DNA from: Rubripirellula lacrimiformis
Lineage (GTDB): Bacteria; Planctomycetota; Planctomycetia; Pirellulales; Pirellulaceae
Assembly: GCF_007741535.1 (NCBI RefSeq)
Contig: NZ_CP036525.1
Span: forward strand, 2,914,001-2,978,000
Reading direction: 5' to 3'
Length of the DNA stretch: 64,000 nt
Shown: positions 1 to 10,727 of the stretch, piece by piece
Position numbering within the stretch: position 1 is the stretch's first letter
Layout: every line of letters starts with the position of its first letter
Made by a program: the position numbers and the translations under genes
Notes under the pieces: model-generated
Told to the model about the DNA's origin: nothing
The model's input: the letters and a program-made list of their open reading frames with translations, nothing else
Database searches by the model: none

Positions 1-1
1 C

Positions 2-2386
<2,385 letters not shown>

Positions 2387-2474
2387 TCACCCAGGTTGCT
2401 CTCCCGCAGTGAAACGCTGTGTTCGCCCCCCCCCGCTGATAACGCATTCCCTTTTCAAATCCTAGCATCCTGAC

Positions 2475-2654
2475 ATGATCAAAGACCTCGTCTCTGCGCT
2501 GGACTACTCCTTGTTCGCCCAAGTGGCGCTCGGGTTGTTCGTCGCTACGTTTGTCGTGATTTTTTATGGGGCCTTTCGGCTTAGCAGCCAGGCCACGTCA
2601 CGTTTCGCATCCATTCCGCTTTCCGATGACGTGGAGGACCCCCGAGGTGAGTAA
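2475..2654 (+). CDS. ccoQ: cbb3 oxidase small subunit CcoQ-like
   Basis: A 59-residue single-span membrane protein (MIKDLVSALDYSLFAQVALG start, hydrophobic segment about residues 14-32, charged tail). Position between ccoNO and ccoP, size and topology fit CcoQ, which stabilises the association of CcoP with the core. The 3' end overlaps the start of ccoP by 8 bases, which suggests translational coupling. Sequence similarity to CcoQ is weak, as is normal for this subunit, so the name rests mainly on context. Confidence 0.8.
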   Translation: MIKDLVSALDYSLFAQVALGLFVATFVVIFYGAFRLSSQATSRFASIPLSDDVEDPRGE

Positions 2655-3333
2655 TCAAGAGAACGTGGACCACACACCCAAGACCGAACACGACTACGAC
2701 GGTATCGAAGAGTACGACAATCCACTGCCCGGTTGGTGGAAATGGCTGTTCATCGCGTCGATCGTTTTCAGTCCGTTTTACTGGCTGTACTACCACGGTG
2801 GCGCCGCCGGACGCAGCGTCGAAGATCAGTACAACGTCGCGCTGGCAGCGAACACGCGGTTGCAGTTCGCCGAGATTGGTGAACTGTCGCCCGACGCCAA
2901 CACGATCGTTACCTACATGAACAAGGCAAGTTGGGTGAAGGTCGGTGAATCGGTCTTCAAGGCGAACTGCATCTCCTGTCACGGCCGCGAAGGCGAAGGA
3001 AAAGTGGGCCCCAATTTGACGGACGAAATGTTCAAGAACGTCAACGTCGTCGAAGACATCGCACGGGTGATCAACGAAGGGGCCGGCGGTGGCGCGATGC
3101 CAAAATGGTCCAATCGTCTGCACCCCAACGAAGTGGTCCTGGTTTCGGCCTACGTCGCTAGTCTGCGTGGCAAGAACGTCGAAGGAAGGATCCCCGAAGG
3201 AAAGAAGATTCCGGCGTGGCCCGAGGCGGTGGAACCCGCAGAGGACACCGATAACAAGGACGCCGCTGAACAGGGTTCCGATGATGAAACGCCTAAGCCA
3301 GCCGCCGAGGCGGAAACCGATTCCGATCAGTGA
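2647..3333 (+). CDS. ccoP: cbb3 oxidase subunit III, mono-haem CcoP
   Basis: Membrane-anchored cytochrome c that feeds electrons to CcoNO. The N-terminus carries the family segment YDNPLPGWWKWLFIASIVFS followed by one membrane span. The periplasmic part has one c-haem motif (CISCHG, about residue 115) and then HPNEVVLVSAYV. Most proteobacterial CcoP proteins have two cytochrome c domains and two CXXCH motifs; only one is present. The C-terminus is an acidic tail. I chose GTG 2647 because a GGAGG lies 9 bases upstream and the product (228 residues) then begins where CcoP homologues do. An open frame also extends back to 2566 but would overlap ccoQ extensively. Confidence 0.9.
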   Translation: MSNQENVDHTPKTEHDYDGIEEYDNPLPGWWKWLFIASIVFSPFYWLYYHGGAAGRSVEDQYNVALAANTRLQFAEIGELSPDANTIVTYMNKASWVKVGESVFKANCISCHGREGEGKVGPNLTDEMFKNVNVVEDIARVINEGAGGGAMPKWSNRLHPNEVVLVSAYVASLRGKNVEGRIPEGKKIPAWPEAVEPAEDTDNKDAAEQGSDDETPKPAAEAETDSDQ

Positions 3334-3559
3334 TCGGTGGGGCAATCGGAACGTGGATTCGGCGAACCACGTTTGCCGCGGTGCCGAAAAACCGTGACGA
3401 AAGTTTCGACGGATGATGGGTTCGCGATCCATGCGATGGATCGAACCTTTCCAGTCCAAGCGATGCTGTATCTGAAGGGACGCAATTTTGCTGCGGACGG
3501 ATGTTTTTCAGACCCAATTGCGGAGTGAACGCGCCGATCAGGCGTGAAAGAACGAACCA

Positions 3560-5137
3560 ATGAGTTTTTCGTTGCCGGTGAATTCGAGTTGTCAGTCTTG
3601 TCCCAGTCGGATGCAGTTCGAACGAGGTGGCAATGTGCTCCACTCGGTCGCCGGCGGGCCAGCCAGTGGGGCCGGCGCAGACGAACCGGTCACTCACGTG
3701 CTTAGCACCTTGGAATCCGATGGCAGTCGCCGGTGGCTTCGCCCGCGGCTTTCCAAAGGTGGTTGGTGGCACAAGCGGCGGATCGTGGCTTATCTGTTGA
3801 TGGTCGTTTTCGTTGCGATTCCTCACCTGCGAATCGGTGGCAAGCCGTTCATCCTGTTGGACGTGGTCGCCCGGCAATTCACTGTCTTGGGACGAACGTT
3901 CTACCCGACGGATTCGATCCTGTTGGCGCTGTTGCTGTTAAGTGTCTTTATCTCCATCGTGCTGCTGACCGCAATCGCGGGTCGCGCATGGTGCGGTTGG
4001 GCCTGTCCGCAAACGGTGTACATGGAATTCATGTTCCGCCCCCTGGACCGGTTCTTTGATGGGACCGTTGGCAAGGGTGGACGACCGGCGCGTGATCGGC
4101 ACTGGGGATGGCAAGTGGCCAAGTTCGGCACTTACCTGTTGCTATGCATGTTTTTGGCGCACACGTTCTTGGCCTATTTCGTGGGTACTGAAAAATTGGC
4201 CGACTGGATTCGCAGTTCGCCCATTCAGCACCCGGCCGCGTTTCTGGTGATGGCGGCCACGACCGGGTTGATGATGTTCGACTTCTTGTTCTTTCGTGAA
4301 CAGATGTGTCTGATCGCTTGTCCCTATGGCCGTTTCCAATCGGTGATGCTGGACGAACAGTCGTTGATTGTGGCCTACGATCACATTCGCGGCGAACCTC
4401 GCAAAAAGGGCAAACGGAAAGCTGTCGTCCATTCGGAAATGCCCTTGGTCGGCGCTCCCGCCGACACCGATACCGTCGCGGTCGATGGTGGCGATGCGGT
4501 CCACAGCACTGGCGGCGCCGGGGACTGTGTCGATTGCAACCAATGCGTCGTGGTATGTCCGACCGGAATCGATATCCGTGACGGATTGCAGATGGAATGC
4601 ATCAACTGCACTCAGTGCATCGATGCCTGTGATTCGGTCATGGACAAAGTCAAACTTCCACGCGGTCTGATTCGATACAGTTCGCAAGATGCCATCGATC
4701 GCAAACCTCGCAAAATGGTCCGTGCGCGGACCATCGTGTACCCCTTGATCCTGTCGGTCGTGCTGGGCGGGTTCGCATTTGCGATCGGGACGAAGTCCGG
4801 GTTCGACGCACGCATTTTGCGCGGCAAAGGGAATCCGTTCACCATCCAGCGGGGCGGGTTGGTTTCCAATTCGTTCCATTTGCGTTTGGTCAACCGAACG
4901 AACGAGCCGAAGACGTATCGGTTGCAAGTGGTCACGCCCGAGCAGACCACGCTGGAAGTGATCGACGATGAAACCACGACCTTGAATCCGGGCGACTCGA
5001 AGTTGGTGCCGTTCAGCATTCGTTTTCCGACTCGAGTCACTTTCGGCGACGGAAACGAGGCGGCGGAGCTTAAGATTGATGACGGTGGCGAGAACGAACG
5101 CACGTTGGATTTCCGACTGCTGGGTCCGCGAACTTAG
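3560..5137 (+). CDS. ccoG: cbb3 oxidase assembly copper/iron-sulfur protein CcoG
   Basis: FixG/RdxA/CcoG family membrane protein, implicated in copper handling for cbb3 oxidase assembly. The polypeptide (525 residues) has an N-terminal cysteine pair, membrane spans, the family motif AWCGWACPQTVYMEFMFRPL, FFREQMCLIACPYGRFQ, and two 4Fe-4S ferredoxin motifs (CVDCNQCVVVCP and CINCTQCIDACD). A periplasmic C-terminal Ig-like domain (FixG_C) follows. It lies 226 bases after ccoP in the same direction. The 5' part (residues 1-70) is poorly conserved, so the start could be slightly downstream. Confidence 0.95.
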   Translation: MSFSLPVNSSCQSCPSRMQFERGGNVLHSVAGGPASGAGADEPVTHVLSTLESDGSRRWLRPRLSKGGWWHKRRIVAYLLMVVFVAIPHLRIGGKPFILLDVVARQFTVLGRTFYPTDSILLALLLLSVFISIVLLTAIAGRAWCGWACPQTVYMEFMFRPLDRFFDGTVGKGGRPARDRHWGWQVAKFGTYLLLCMFLAHTFLAYFVGTEKLADWIRSSPIQHPAAFLVMAATTGLMMFDFLFFREQMCLIACPYGRFQSVMLDEQSLIVAYDHIRGEPRKKGKRKAVVHSEMPLVGAPADTDTVAVDGGDAVHSTGGAGDCVDCNQCVVVCPTGIDIRDGLQMECINCTQCIDACDSVMDKVKLPRGLIRYSSQDAIDRKPRKMVRARTIVYPLILSVVLGGFAFAIGTKSGFDARILRGKGNPFTIQRGGLVSNSFHLRLVNRTNEPKTYRLQVVTPEQTTLEVIDDETTTLNPGDSKLVPFSIRFPTRVTFGDGNEAAELKIDDGGENERTLDFRLLGPRT

Positions 5138-5260
5138 CTTCCACCGATCCGCCATTGGTGCGGTTTTGGATGCCAGCCGATGGCATCGCGGGATCGGCCG
5201 TGCGACTTCCAGTCCGATTGTTTTGTTTTTTCTCTCAAGGCCCGGTGTTCCGGATTGACC

Positions 5261-5815
5261 ATGAATTCAGTATCGCCCAACGACGAACGCCGCGCAAAGC
5301 GTTTTTGGGTCTCCCTGGTCGTTGGATTGCTTGGTCTGCAGCTAACCATTGGCGGTGTCGCGATCTATTTGGCGACAGGCGACCCGACGGCGGCTGTGAT
5401 TCCCAACTACCACGAAACGGCATTGGATTGGGACACCGCCCGACGCGCCGGTACGGCGGCGGATCGGATGGGCTGGGAAATTCAGGTTTCGGCCTCGGAC
5501 GTCGTCGATGATCGGGGCATGCGGGCAACGGATGTGCTTGTCCAAGATCAGAACGGGAACCCAGTCGACGCACTTGCGATGACGGCTCGCGTTTACCACC
5601 ACGCACGGGCGTCGGACGTGGTCTCGTTTTCTTTGCCATCGGTTGGTGATGGACACTACATCGCGCTGGCACCCTTGAGCCGACCGGGACTGTGGCAGTT
5701 CGAGGTGTCCATTGATGGGGCGGATCAGTTGATTCGCCAGTCGATGGAAATCGATCTCGACAACCAACAGCCCCCAACCGGCGACATCAGCGATTCATCG
5801 CAGAAGGGGACCTAG
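5261..5815 (+). CDS. ccoH: FixH/CcoH-like cbb3 assembly protein
   Basis: Single-span membrane protein with a periplasmic domain of the FixH family, thought to help deliver copper or assemble subunits of cbb3 oxidase. One hydrophobic segment (FWVSLVVGLLGLQLTIGGVA) is followed by the family-typical NYHETALDWD. The start at ATG 5261 gives 184 residues with a normal short cytoplasmic head. A longer frame back to 5180 would add a cysteine-rich stretch unlike the family. The stop lies 5 bases before the next gene, so these genes form one operon. Confidence 0.88.
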   Translation: MNSVSPNDERRAKRFWVSLVVGLLGLQLTIGGVAIYLATGDPTAAVIPNYHETALDWDTARRAGTAADRMGWEIQVSASDVVDDRGMRATDVLVQDQNGNPVDALAMTARVYHHARASDVVSFSLPSVGDGHYIALAPLSRPGLWQFEVSIDGADQLIRQSMEIDLDNQQPPTGDISDSSQKGT

Positions 5816-5820
5816 CCGAA

Positions 5821-6654
5821 ATGTTGATTTTGATTTCCGCCATTTTGACGGCAAGCCTTCTGGGCAGCATGCACTGCATCGGGATGTGTGGGCCGTTGGC
5901 GATGTGGGCTAGCGGAGTTGGCGATAAGGCTTCGCGAGGCACGGTGATCGTGTCGACATCGATGTACCATTTGGGCCGCATGATCACGTATGTGTTGGCC
6001 GGTTTCATCGCGGGCACACTCGGTGGTGCGATCGACATGGGCGGACAGTGGATCGGAATCCAAGTCGCGGCCGCTAGAGTGGTCGGTGTGTGTATGGTGC
6101 TGGTCGGCGGCTGGAAATTGTTCACGTTGGTTCGCGGACGTTCCGCCCCGGTCGGAGAACTGAAACCGTCGCGTGTCGGCGGCGTGCTGGTCAAGCTGCG
6201 TCCGTTTCTGTTTCGTTTGCCGTTGGTCGGACGCGCCTTTGCAACGGGATTGCTGACCACCCTGCTGCCCTGCGGATGGTTGTATCTTTTCGCCTTGATC
6301 GCCGCCGGCACAGGCAGTCCCAAACTGGGACCCGTCGTGATGTTTGCGTTTTGGGTGGGGACGGTGCCGGCATTGACGGCTCTGATTGCTGGTTCCCAGT
6401 TGCTCTCTCGTCGATTCACGATGGCCGTTCCTTCGTTAGCGGCCGGAATGTTGATTTTGACAGGCTGCTATACCGCATCGGGCCGAGGGTTTGCGAACTT
6501 GGATTCGATCTCGGCGTTGCGTGCATCGGTGGTGGTGGACCAGTCGGTGGACCCATCCGCCGCTCTGCTGCAACAAGTTCGCAAGTCCGCCGACGCGCCC
6601 CTGCCCTGTTGTCAGGGGGCAGCCATCGTCGACTCTGCAACCGATACACCTTAG
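5821..6654 (+). CDS. TauE/SafE-like (UreH_2/DsbD-type) membrane protein of the cco operon
   Basis: A 277-residue polytopic membrane protein whose first helix carries GSMHCIGMCGPLA, the CxxxC motif of the cytochrome c biogenesis/UreH_2 transmembrane family commonly found between fixH and fixI. A second motif, TTLLPCGWLYLFA, occupies the matching helix of the second half. Members of this family are linked to copper or thiol transfer during haem-copper oxidase assembly; its exact substrate cannot be read from sequence. It is packed between ccoH and ccoI with 5-6 base gaps. A purine-rich GGGGA lies upstream of the ATG. Confidence 0.85.
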   Translation: MLILISAILTASLLGSMHCIGMCGPLAMWASGVGDKASRGTVIVSTSMYHLGRMITYVLAGFIAGTLGGAIDMGGQWIGIQVAAARVVGVCMVLVGGWKLFTLVRGRSAPVGELKPSRVGGVLVKLRPFLFRLPLVGRAFATGLLTTLLPCGWLYLFALIAAGTGSPKLGPVVMFAFWVGTVPALTALIAGSQLLSRRFTMAVPSLAAGMLILTGCYTASGRGFANLDSISALRASVVVDQSVDPSAALLQQVRKSADAPLPCCQGAAIVDSATDTP

Positions 6655-6660
6655 CTACCC

Positions 6661-9237
6661 ATGTCTTCTCCGCAGGTTCAGCCAACGCCTCGTTCCGAAT
6701 CAAACCAGACGCACCGTCCGGTTCAGATTGATTGTGTGCATTGTGGGTTGGCGACGCCCTGCCAGGCTGGTACCGATCCGCAGACGGTCTTCTGCTGCAA
6801 CGGATGTCGTGGCGCTTATGAATTGATCCATGGCTGGGGGCTGTCGGACTTTTACGCTCTGCGCGATCAATCGTCCAGTTCGGAACCGCATCCCGCGGCC
6901 GGCGCAAAGTCACGCTACGACGCATTCGAAAACCAAGAATTCCTTGGCTTGTCGACTCCTGTGCAAAACACCGATGGCACTTGCAGTACGGAATTGGCGG
7001 TTCATGGTTTGCACTGTGCCGCCTGTGCTTGGTTGATCGAAAATGCGGCAACGCGAACCGACGGATGGCATGTCGCACGGGTCCGCATGAGCGACCATAC
7101 GTTGCGAGTTCAGTTTGATCCAGCGACTGTCCGGTTAGGCGAAATCGCTTGCCTGATGGATCGGCTTGGCTATCAGGTGGCACCGATTTCGAAAGATCGC
7201 ACCGATCACTTCCGAATCGAAAATCAAAGGCTATTGATTCAGATTGCCATCGCTGGATTTTGCGCAGCCAACGCGATGTGGATCGCGATCGCGTTGTACG
7301 CGGGCGAAGCATCGGGAGTGGCGTCGGATCACCGGCTGTTCCTGCGAATCGTCGGAACCGTGTTGGGCGTCGTGGCGGTCTTGATTCCTGGGCAGACGTT
7401 TTTCCGCGGTGCTTTCGCGGCGCTTCGCACCGGGACGCCTCATATGGATTTGCCGGTCGCCTTGGGGTTGTCGGTCGGCACGGTTGCCGGTTTGGTGTCG
7501 GCCTTTGTCGGGACCGGGGATGTCTATTTCGACTCGTTGGCCGTGTTGGTGTTCCTGCTGTTGATCGGCCGATGGATTCAGTTCCATCAACAACACCGTG
7601 CTGCCAAAGCTGTCGACCTGTTGCTGCGGATCACTCCCGCCCACGCCCAGCGTTTGTCCGCCGCCGGGGAACCCGAATGGGTTTTGGTAGACACGCTTCA
7701 GCCGTCGGATGTGATTCGCGTGTCGCCGGGGGAGAGCGTCGCCGCGGATGGTCGAATCGTGGCTGGGGAATCGATGTTCGATCGTTCGTTGTTGACCGGT
7801 GAAAGTCGACCCATTCCAGCGTCGACGGGGGACGAGGTCGCTGCCGGTACATTGAACTTGGTTCGTCCGATCGATGTCGAGGTCATTGCAACGGGGCGTG
7901 ATAGTCGGATTGGCAAAGTGATGCAGTCGGTGGAATCCGCGGCATCTGCGAAAACGCCTGTCGTTCAGTTGGCCGATCGAATCGGCGGCGTGTTCGTGGT
8001 CGTGGTAACCCTGTTGGCGATCGTCACATTGATCCTATGGTCGTCGAGCGACTGGGCGTTGGCCGCGTCGCATGCAACATCCCTGTTGATCGTCGCTTGT
8101 CCCTGTGCCCTGGCTCTTGCGACCCCGCTTGCGATCGCCGTGTCGCTTGGCCGAGCGGCGAAGCGGAAGATCCTGATTCGCGATGGATCGTCACTCCAGC
8201 AACTGGCGCGGCCCGGCATGGTGTGGTTCGACAAGACGGGAACGCTGACCGAGGGGCGACCGCGAGCCGAGTTGTGGATGGGGACCGCCGATGCGGTGCG
8301 TCTGGCTGCCCGATTGGAACAGGATTGTTGCCACCCCACGGCCGAAGCGATCGTGCGTTTTGCTGCGACGCTTTCCGACGATCCTGGCAGCGGCACGGGC
8401 ATCGATCGCGGCGCCGGCGGTGAATCGCAATCGATCGTGGATGTCTCGGATCCCGTGGATCTCTGCATCGACCGTCGCGGCGTGTCGGGAATCGTGGACG
8501 GGCAGTCGGTGGTGGTTGGCAATTTGAACTTCATGAACGACCACTCGGTCTTGGTGGAACGTCAGGTGGCTGAGGCTGCGGAATCTTGTCTGCAAAGTGG
8601 TGCCAGTCCCACCGTGGTCGCCGTGGATGGACATGCATTGGCCGTTCTGGGGGTTTCCGATCCGCTGAAATCAGACGCCGCAGAAACGGTTGCCGACCTG
8701 CAGGGGCAGGGATTCCGGGTCGGAATTTTGTCAGGGGATCATCCGGCGATTGTGCAGATGGTGGCCCGCCAGGTCGGGATTGATCCGGCGTTGGCGATCG
8801 GCGGCCAATCGCCCGAGGAAAAGTTGGCACGCGTTGTGTCGGGCCAATCCGAATCGCAGTCTGTGGTGATGATCGGGGACGGCGCCAACGACGCTGCTGC
8901 TTTGGCCGCTGCGGACGTCGGGATCGCTGTTCGTGGCGGTGCCGAAGTCAGTTTGCAGGCCGCGCCCATCTTCATCGCGTCCGGACAACTGAAAAGTTTG
9001 GGGATGTTGATGCGTGGCGGACGCCGTACGTCTCGGCTGATCCAGACTGGATTTGCGGTATCCTTAAGCTACAACGTGGTGGCCGTTGGGTTGGCGGTCG
9101 CAGGACGGATCAGTCCCTTGCTGGCTGCCATCCTGATGCCGATCAGTTCGGTGTCCGTGCTGACGCTGGTGTTGGTTTGGCCAATCTTCGGTTCCGCAAG
9201 CGAGACTCAGGAAACGTCACCTAGGGAGCAGCCGTGA
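6661..9237 (+). CDS. ccoI: copper-translocating P-type ATPase for cbb3 assembly (CcoI/FixI)
   Basis: P1B ATPase that exports copper for the binuclear centre of cbb3 oxidase. Order of domains in 858 residues: N-terminal cysteine cluster (CVHCGLATPC, CCNGC, residues 25-49); HMA domain with GLHCAACAWL (116-125); membrane helices; actuator with TGES (379-382); CPC metal-channel motif (480-482); phosphorylation site DKTGT (524-528); a CHP motif in place of SEHP; hinge GDGANDAA (about 739-746). The two-part cysteine-rich N-terminus is typical of CcoI/FixI rather than CopA. It overlaps ccoS by 4 bases (GTGA), so ccoS is probably translationally coupled. Confidence 0.96.
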   Translation: MSSPQVQPTPRSESNQTHRPVQIDCVHCGLATPCQAGTDPQTVFCCNGCRGAYELIHGWGLSDFYALRDQSSSSEPHPAAGAKSRYDAFENQEFLGLSTPVQNTDGTCSTELAVHGLHCAACAWLIENAATRTDGWHVARVRMSDHTLRVQFDPATVRLGEIACLMDRLGYQVAPISKDRTDHFRIENQRLLIQIAIAGFCAANAMWIAIALYAGEASGVASDHRLFLRIVGTVLGVVAVLIPGQTFFRGAFAALRTGTPHMDLPVALGLSVGTVAGLVSAFVGTGDVYFDSLAVLVFLLLIGRWIQFHQQHRAAKAVDLLLRITPAHAQRLSAAGEPEWVLVDTLQPSDVIRVSPGESVAADGRIVAGESMFDRSLLTGESRPIPASTGDEVAAGTLNLVRPIDVEVIATGRDSRIGKVMQSVESAASAKTPVVQLADRIGGVFVVVVTLLAIVTLILWSSSDWALAASHATSLLIVACPCALALATPLAIAVSLGRAAKRKILIRDGSSLQQLARPGMVWFDKTGTLTEGRPRAELWMGTADAVRLAARLEQDCCHPTAEAIVRFAATLSDDPGSGTGIDRGAGGESQSIVDVSDPVDLCIDRRGVSGIVDGQSVVVGNLNFMNDHSVLVERQVAEAAESCLQSGASPTVVAVDGHALAVLGVSDPLKSDAAETVADLQGQGFRVGILSGDHPAIVQMVARQVGIDPALAIGGQSPEEKLARVVSGQSESQSVVMIGDGANDAAALAAADVGIAVRGGAEVSLQAAPIFIASGQLKSLGMLMRGGRRTSRLIQTGFAVSLSYNVVAVGLAVAGRISPLLAAILMPISSVSVLTLVLVWPIFGSASETQETSPREQP

Positions 9238-9497
9238 GTGTGATCTACATCGCATTGCCCATTGCGATCGCTTTAGGAGCGGCGGGCCTGATCGCGTGTG
9301 TGTATTGCATCCGTGGTGGACAGTACGACGACATGGACACACCGGCGATGCGGATGCTGATCGACGACCGGTCGCTGCCAGACGATGATCGGGACAAAGC
9401 CGATCGTTCCCCCGCCGATCATTCACCCGCCGATCATTCACCGGCCGATCATTCACCAGCCGATCATTCACCAGCCGACGATCAAGCAGCGTCCTGA
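9234..9497 (+). CDS. ccoS: cbb3 oxidase maturation protein CcoS
   Basis: Small membrane protein needed in other bacteria for cofactor insertion into cbb3 oxidase. An N-terminal helix (residues 4-27) is followed by the CcoS-like stretch GGQYDDMDTPAMRMLIDD. The C-terminal third is a low-complexity tail with about five SPADH/SPADD units, longer than in proteobacterial CcoS. It starts at GTG 9234 within the ccoI stop codon, with a GGGAG upstream. Last gene of the operon; the next gene converges on it. Confidence 0.9.
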   Translation: MSVIYIALPIAIALGAAGLIACVYCIRGGQYDDMDTPAMRMLIDDRSLPDDDRDKADRSPADHSPADHSPADHSPADHSPADDQAAS

Positions 9498-9542
9498 AAC
9501 GTTTCGCGGCAGGCTTGCCGAATCGTCGTCCGGGGCGTCCCG

Positions 9543-10559
9543 CTATTGTGATTCCCGATGGCCGGCGGCGGCACGCTGGATGCGATCTGCGATCGCCCGC
9601 CCCAAACCCGTGGGCTGGCAAACATCGATCACGATGCGGTCCAAGCCAGCCTGATCCAGACGGCGGATCGCAGCAAACAGGCCGCGGCTGATTTCATCCA
9701 GGTTGCCATCTTGGCTTAGCGTTTCGACCACCGCATATTGATCTGCGATGGGATCCGGCAGTTTGCGAAACGCGATTCGTCCAGTACGTGGCGGCACATC
9801 GGTGTGCGATGCATCGAACAGATGAAGCGGCGTTTGCGGCGAATAGTGTTCGCTCATCATCCCCGGTGCTTCGAAGCTGGGCTTTTCCGAGCCGTGATGA
9901 TTGGATGGGCTGACGAATGCGGCCATCGGCACTTTCAAGCGACACGAAAGATCTTCGGCAGAAATGCTGCCGGGCCGAAGCAGGCGAGGACCATCGGGTC
10001 CCAGCGCAACGATCGTGGATTCAACACCCAGATCGCACGGTCCGCCGTCGATGATCATCGACAGGTGATCGCCCAGTCCAGATGCGCAGTGCATCGCCAT
10101 GGTCGGGCTGACGTACTGGGAACGATTCGCGCTCGGTGCCGCGATCGGGAACGCACAGCGTTTCAGGATCGCCTGGGCAACGGGATGAGCAGGCACTCGG
10201 ACCGCCACCGTGGCAAGCCCGGCTGTCACGATCGACGGGATCTGTTCGCCGGCGGGGAGCACCACCGTTAGCGGCCCTGGCCATAGATCGGCGACTGCGT
10301 CGAGTTGGCCCTGTGTGATGTCATCCAGCGGCAAACGGACTGCCATTTCGATCTGGTCGATCGACGAGATGTGGACGATCAGTGGGTTGGTCGACGGTCG
10401 TCCTTTGGCATCAAAGATGCGTTGGACTGCGGATGCGTCCCATGCGTTGGCAGCCAAACCGTACACCGTTTCGGTCGGAATCGCGACCAAACGGCCTTCG
10501 CCCAACAACCTGGCTGCTGCGTCCAGCGAAGCTTCGTTGGGGATTTCAATCGTGGCCAT
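9543..10559 (-). CDS. tsaC: L-threonylcarbamoyladenylate synthase (Sua5/YrdC/TsaC)
   Basis: Makes threonylcarbamoyl-AMP from threonine, bicarbonate and ATP for the t6A37 modification of ANN-decoding tRNAs. The YrdC domain covers about residues 5-200, with PTETVYGLAANAW, KGRPSTNPLIVHIS and SAPSANRSQYVSPT. After a linker, a C-terminal Sua5 domain begins near SEKPSFEAPGMMSEHYSP, so this is the long Sua5-type protein (338 residues) rather than the short TsaC. I start at ATG 10559 (MATIEIPN); an ATG five codons upstream is also possible. Convergent with ccoS. Confidence 0.94.
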   Translation of the reverse strand: MATIEIPNEASLDAAARLLGEGRLVAIPTETVYGLAANAWDASAVQRIFDAKGRPSTNPLIVHISSIDQIEMAVRLPLDDITQGQLDAVADLWPGPLTVVLPAGEQIPSIVTAGLATVAVRVPAHPVAQAILKRCAFPIAAPSANRSQYVSPTMAMHCASGLGDHLSMIIDGGPCDLGVESTIVALGPDGPRLLRPGSISAEDLSCRLKVPMAAFVSPSNHHGSEKPSFEAPGMMSEHYSPQTPLHLFDASHTDVPPRTGRIAFRKLPDPIADQYAVVETLSQDGNLDEISRGLFAAIRRLDQAGLDRIVIDVCQPTGLGRAIADRIQRAAAGHRESQ

Positions 10560-10727
10560 GGAATAGGACGCCAACAGGAAAGGTTCGATCGGATGGGTGC
10601 CAATTTACGTGATCGAAATCACACGCAGAAAGGGGGGCATCCTTGGTGGTCGCAACCCGACGATGGAGCGACCGTCGCCGATCGGCCTTGCCCGGAACAT
10701 CTAGGTCGCCCCCCCATCGCGGCGAGT

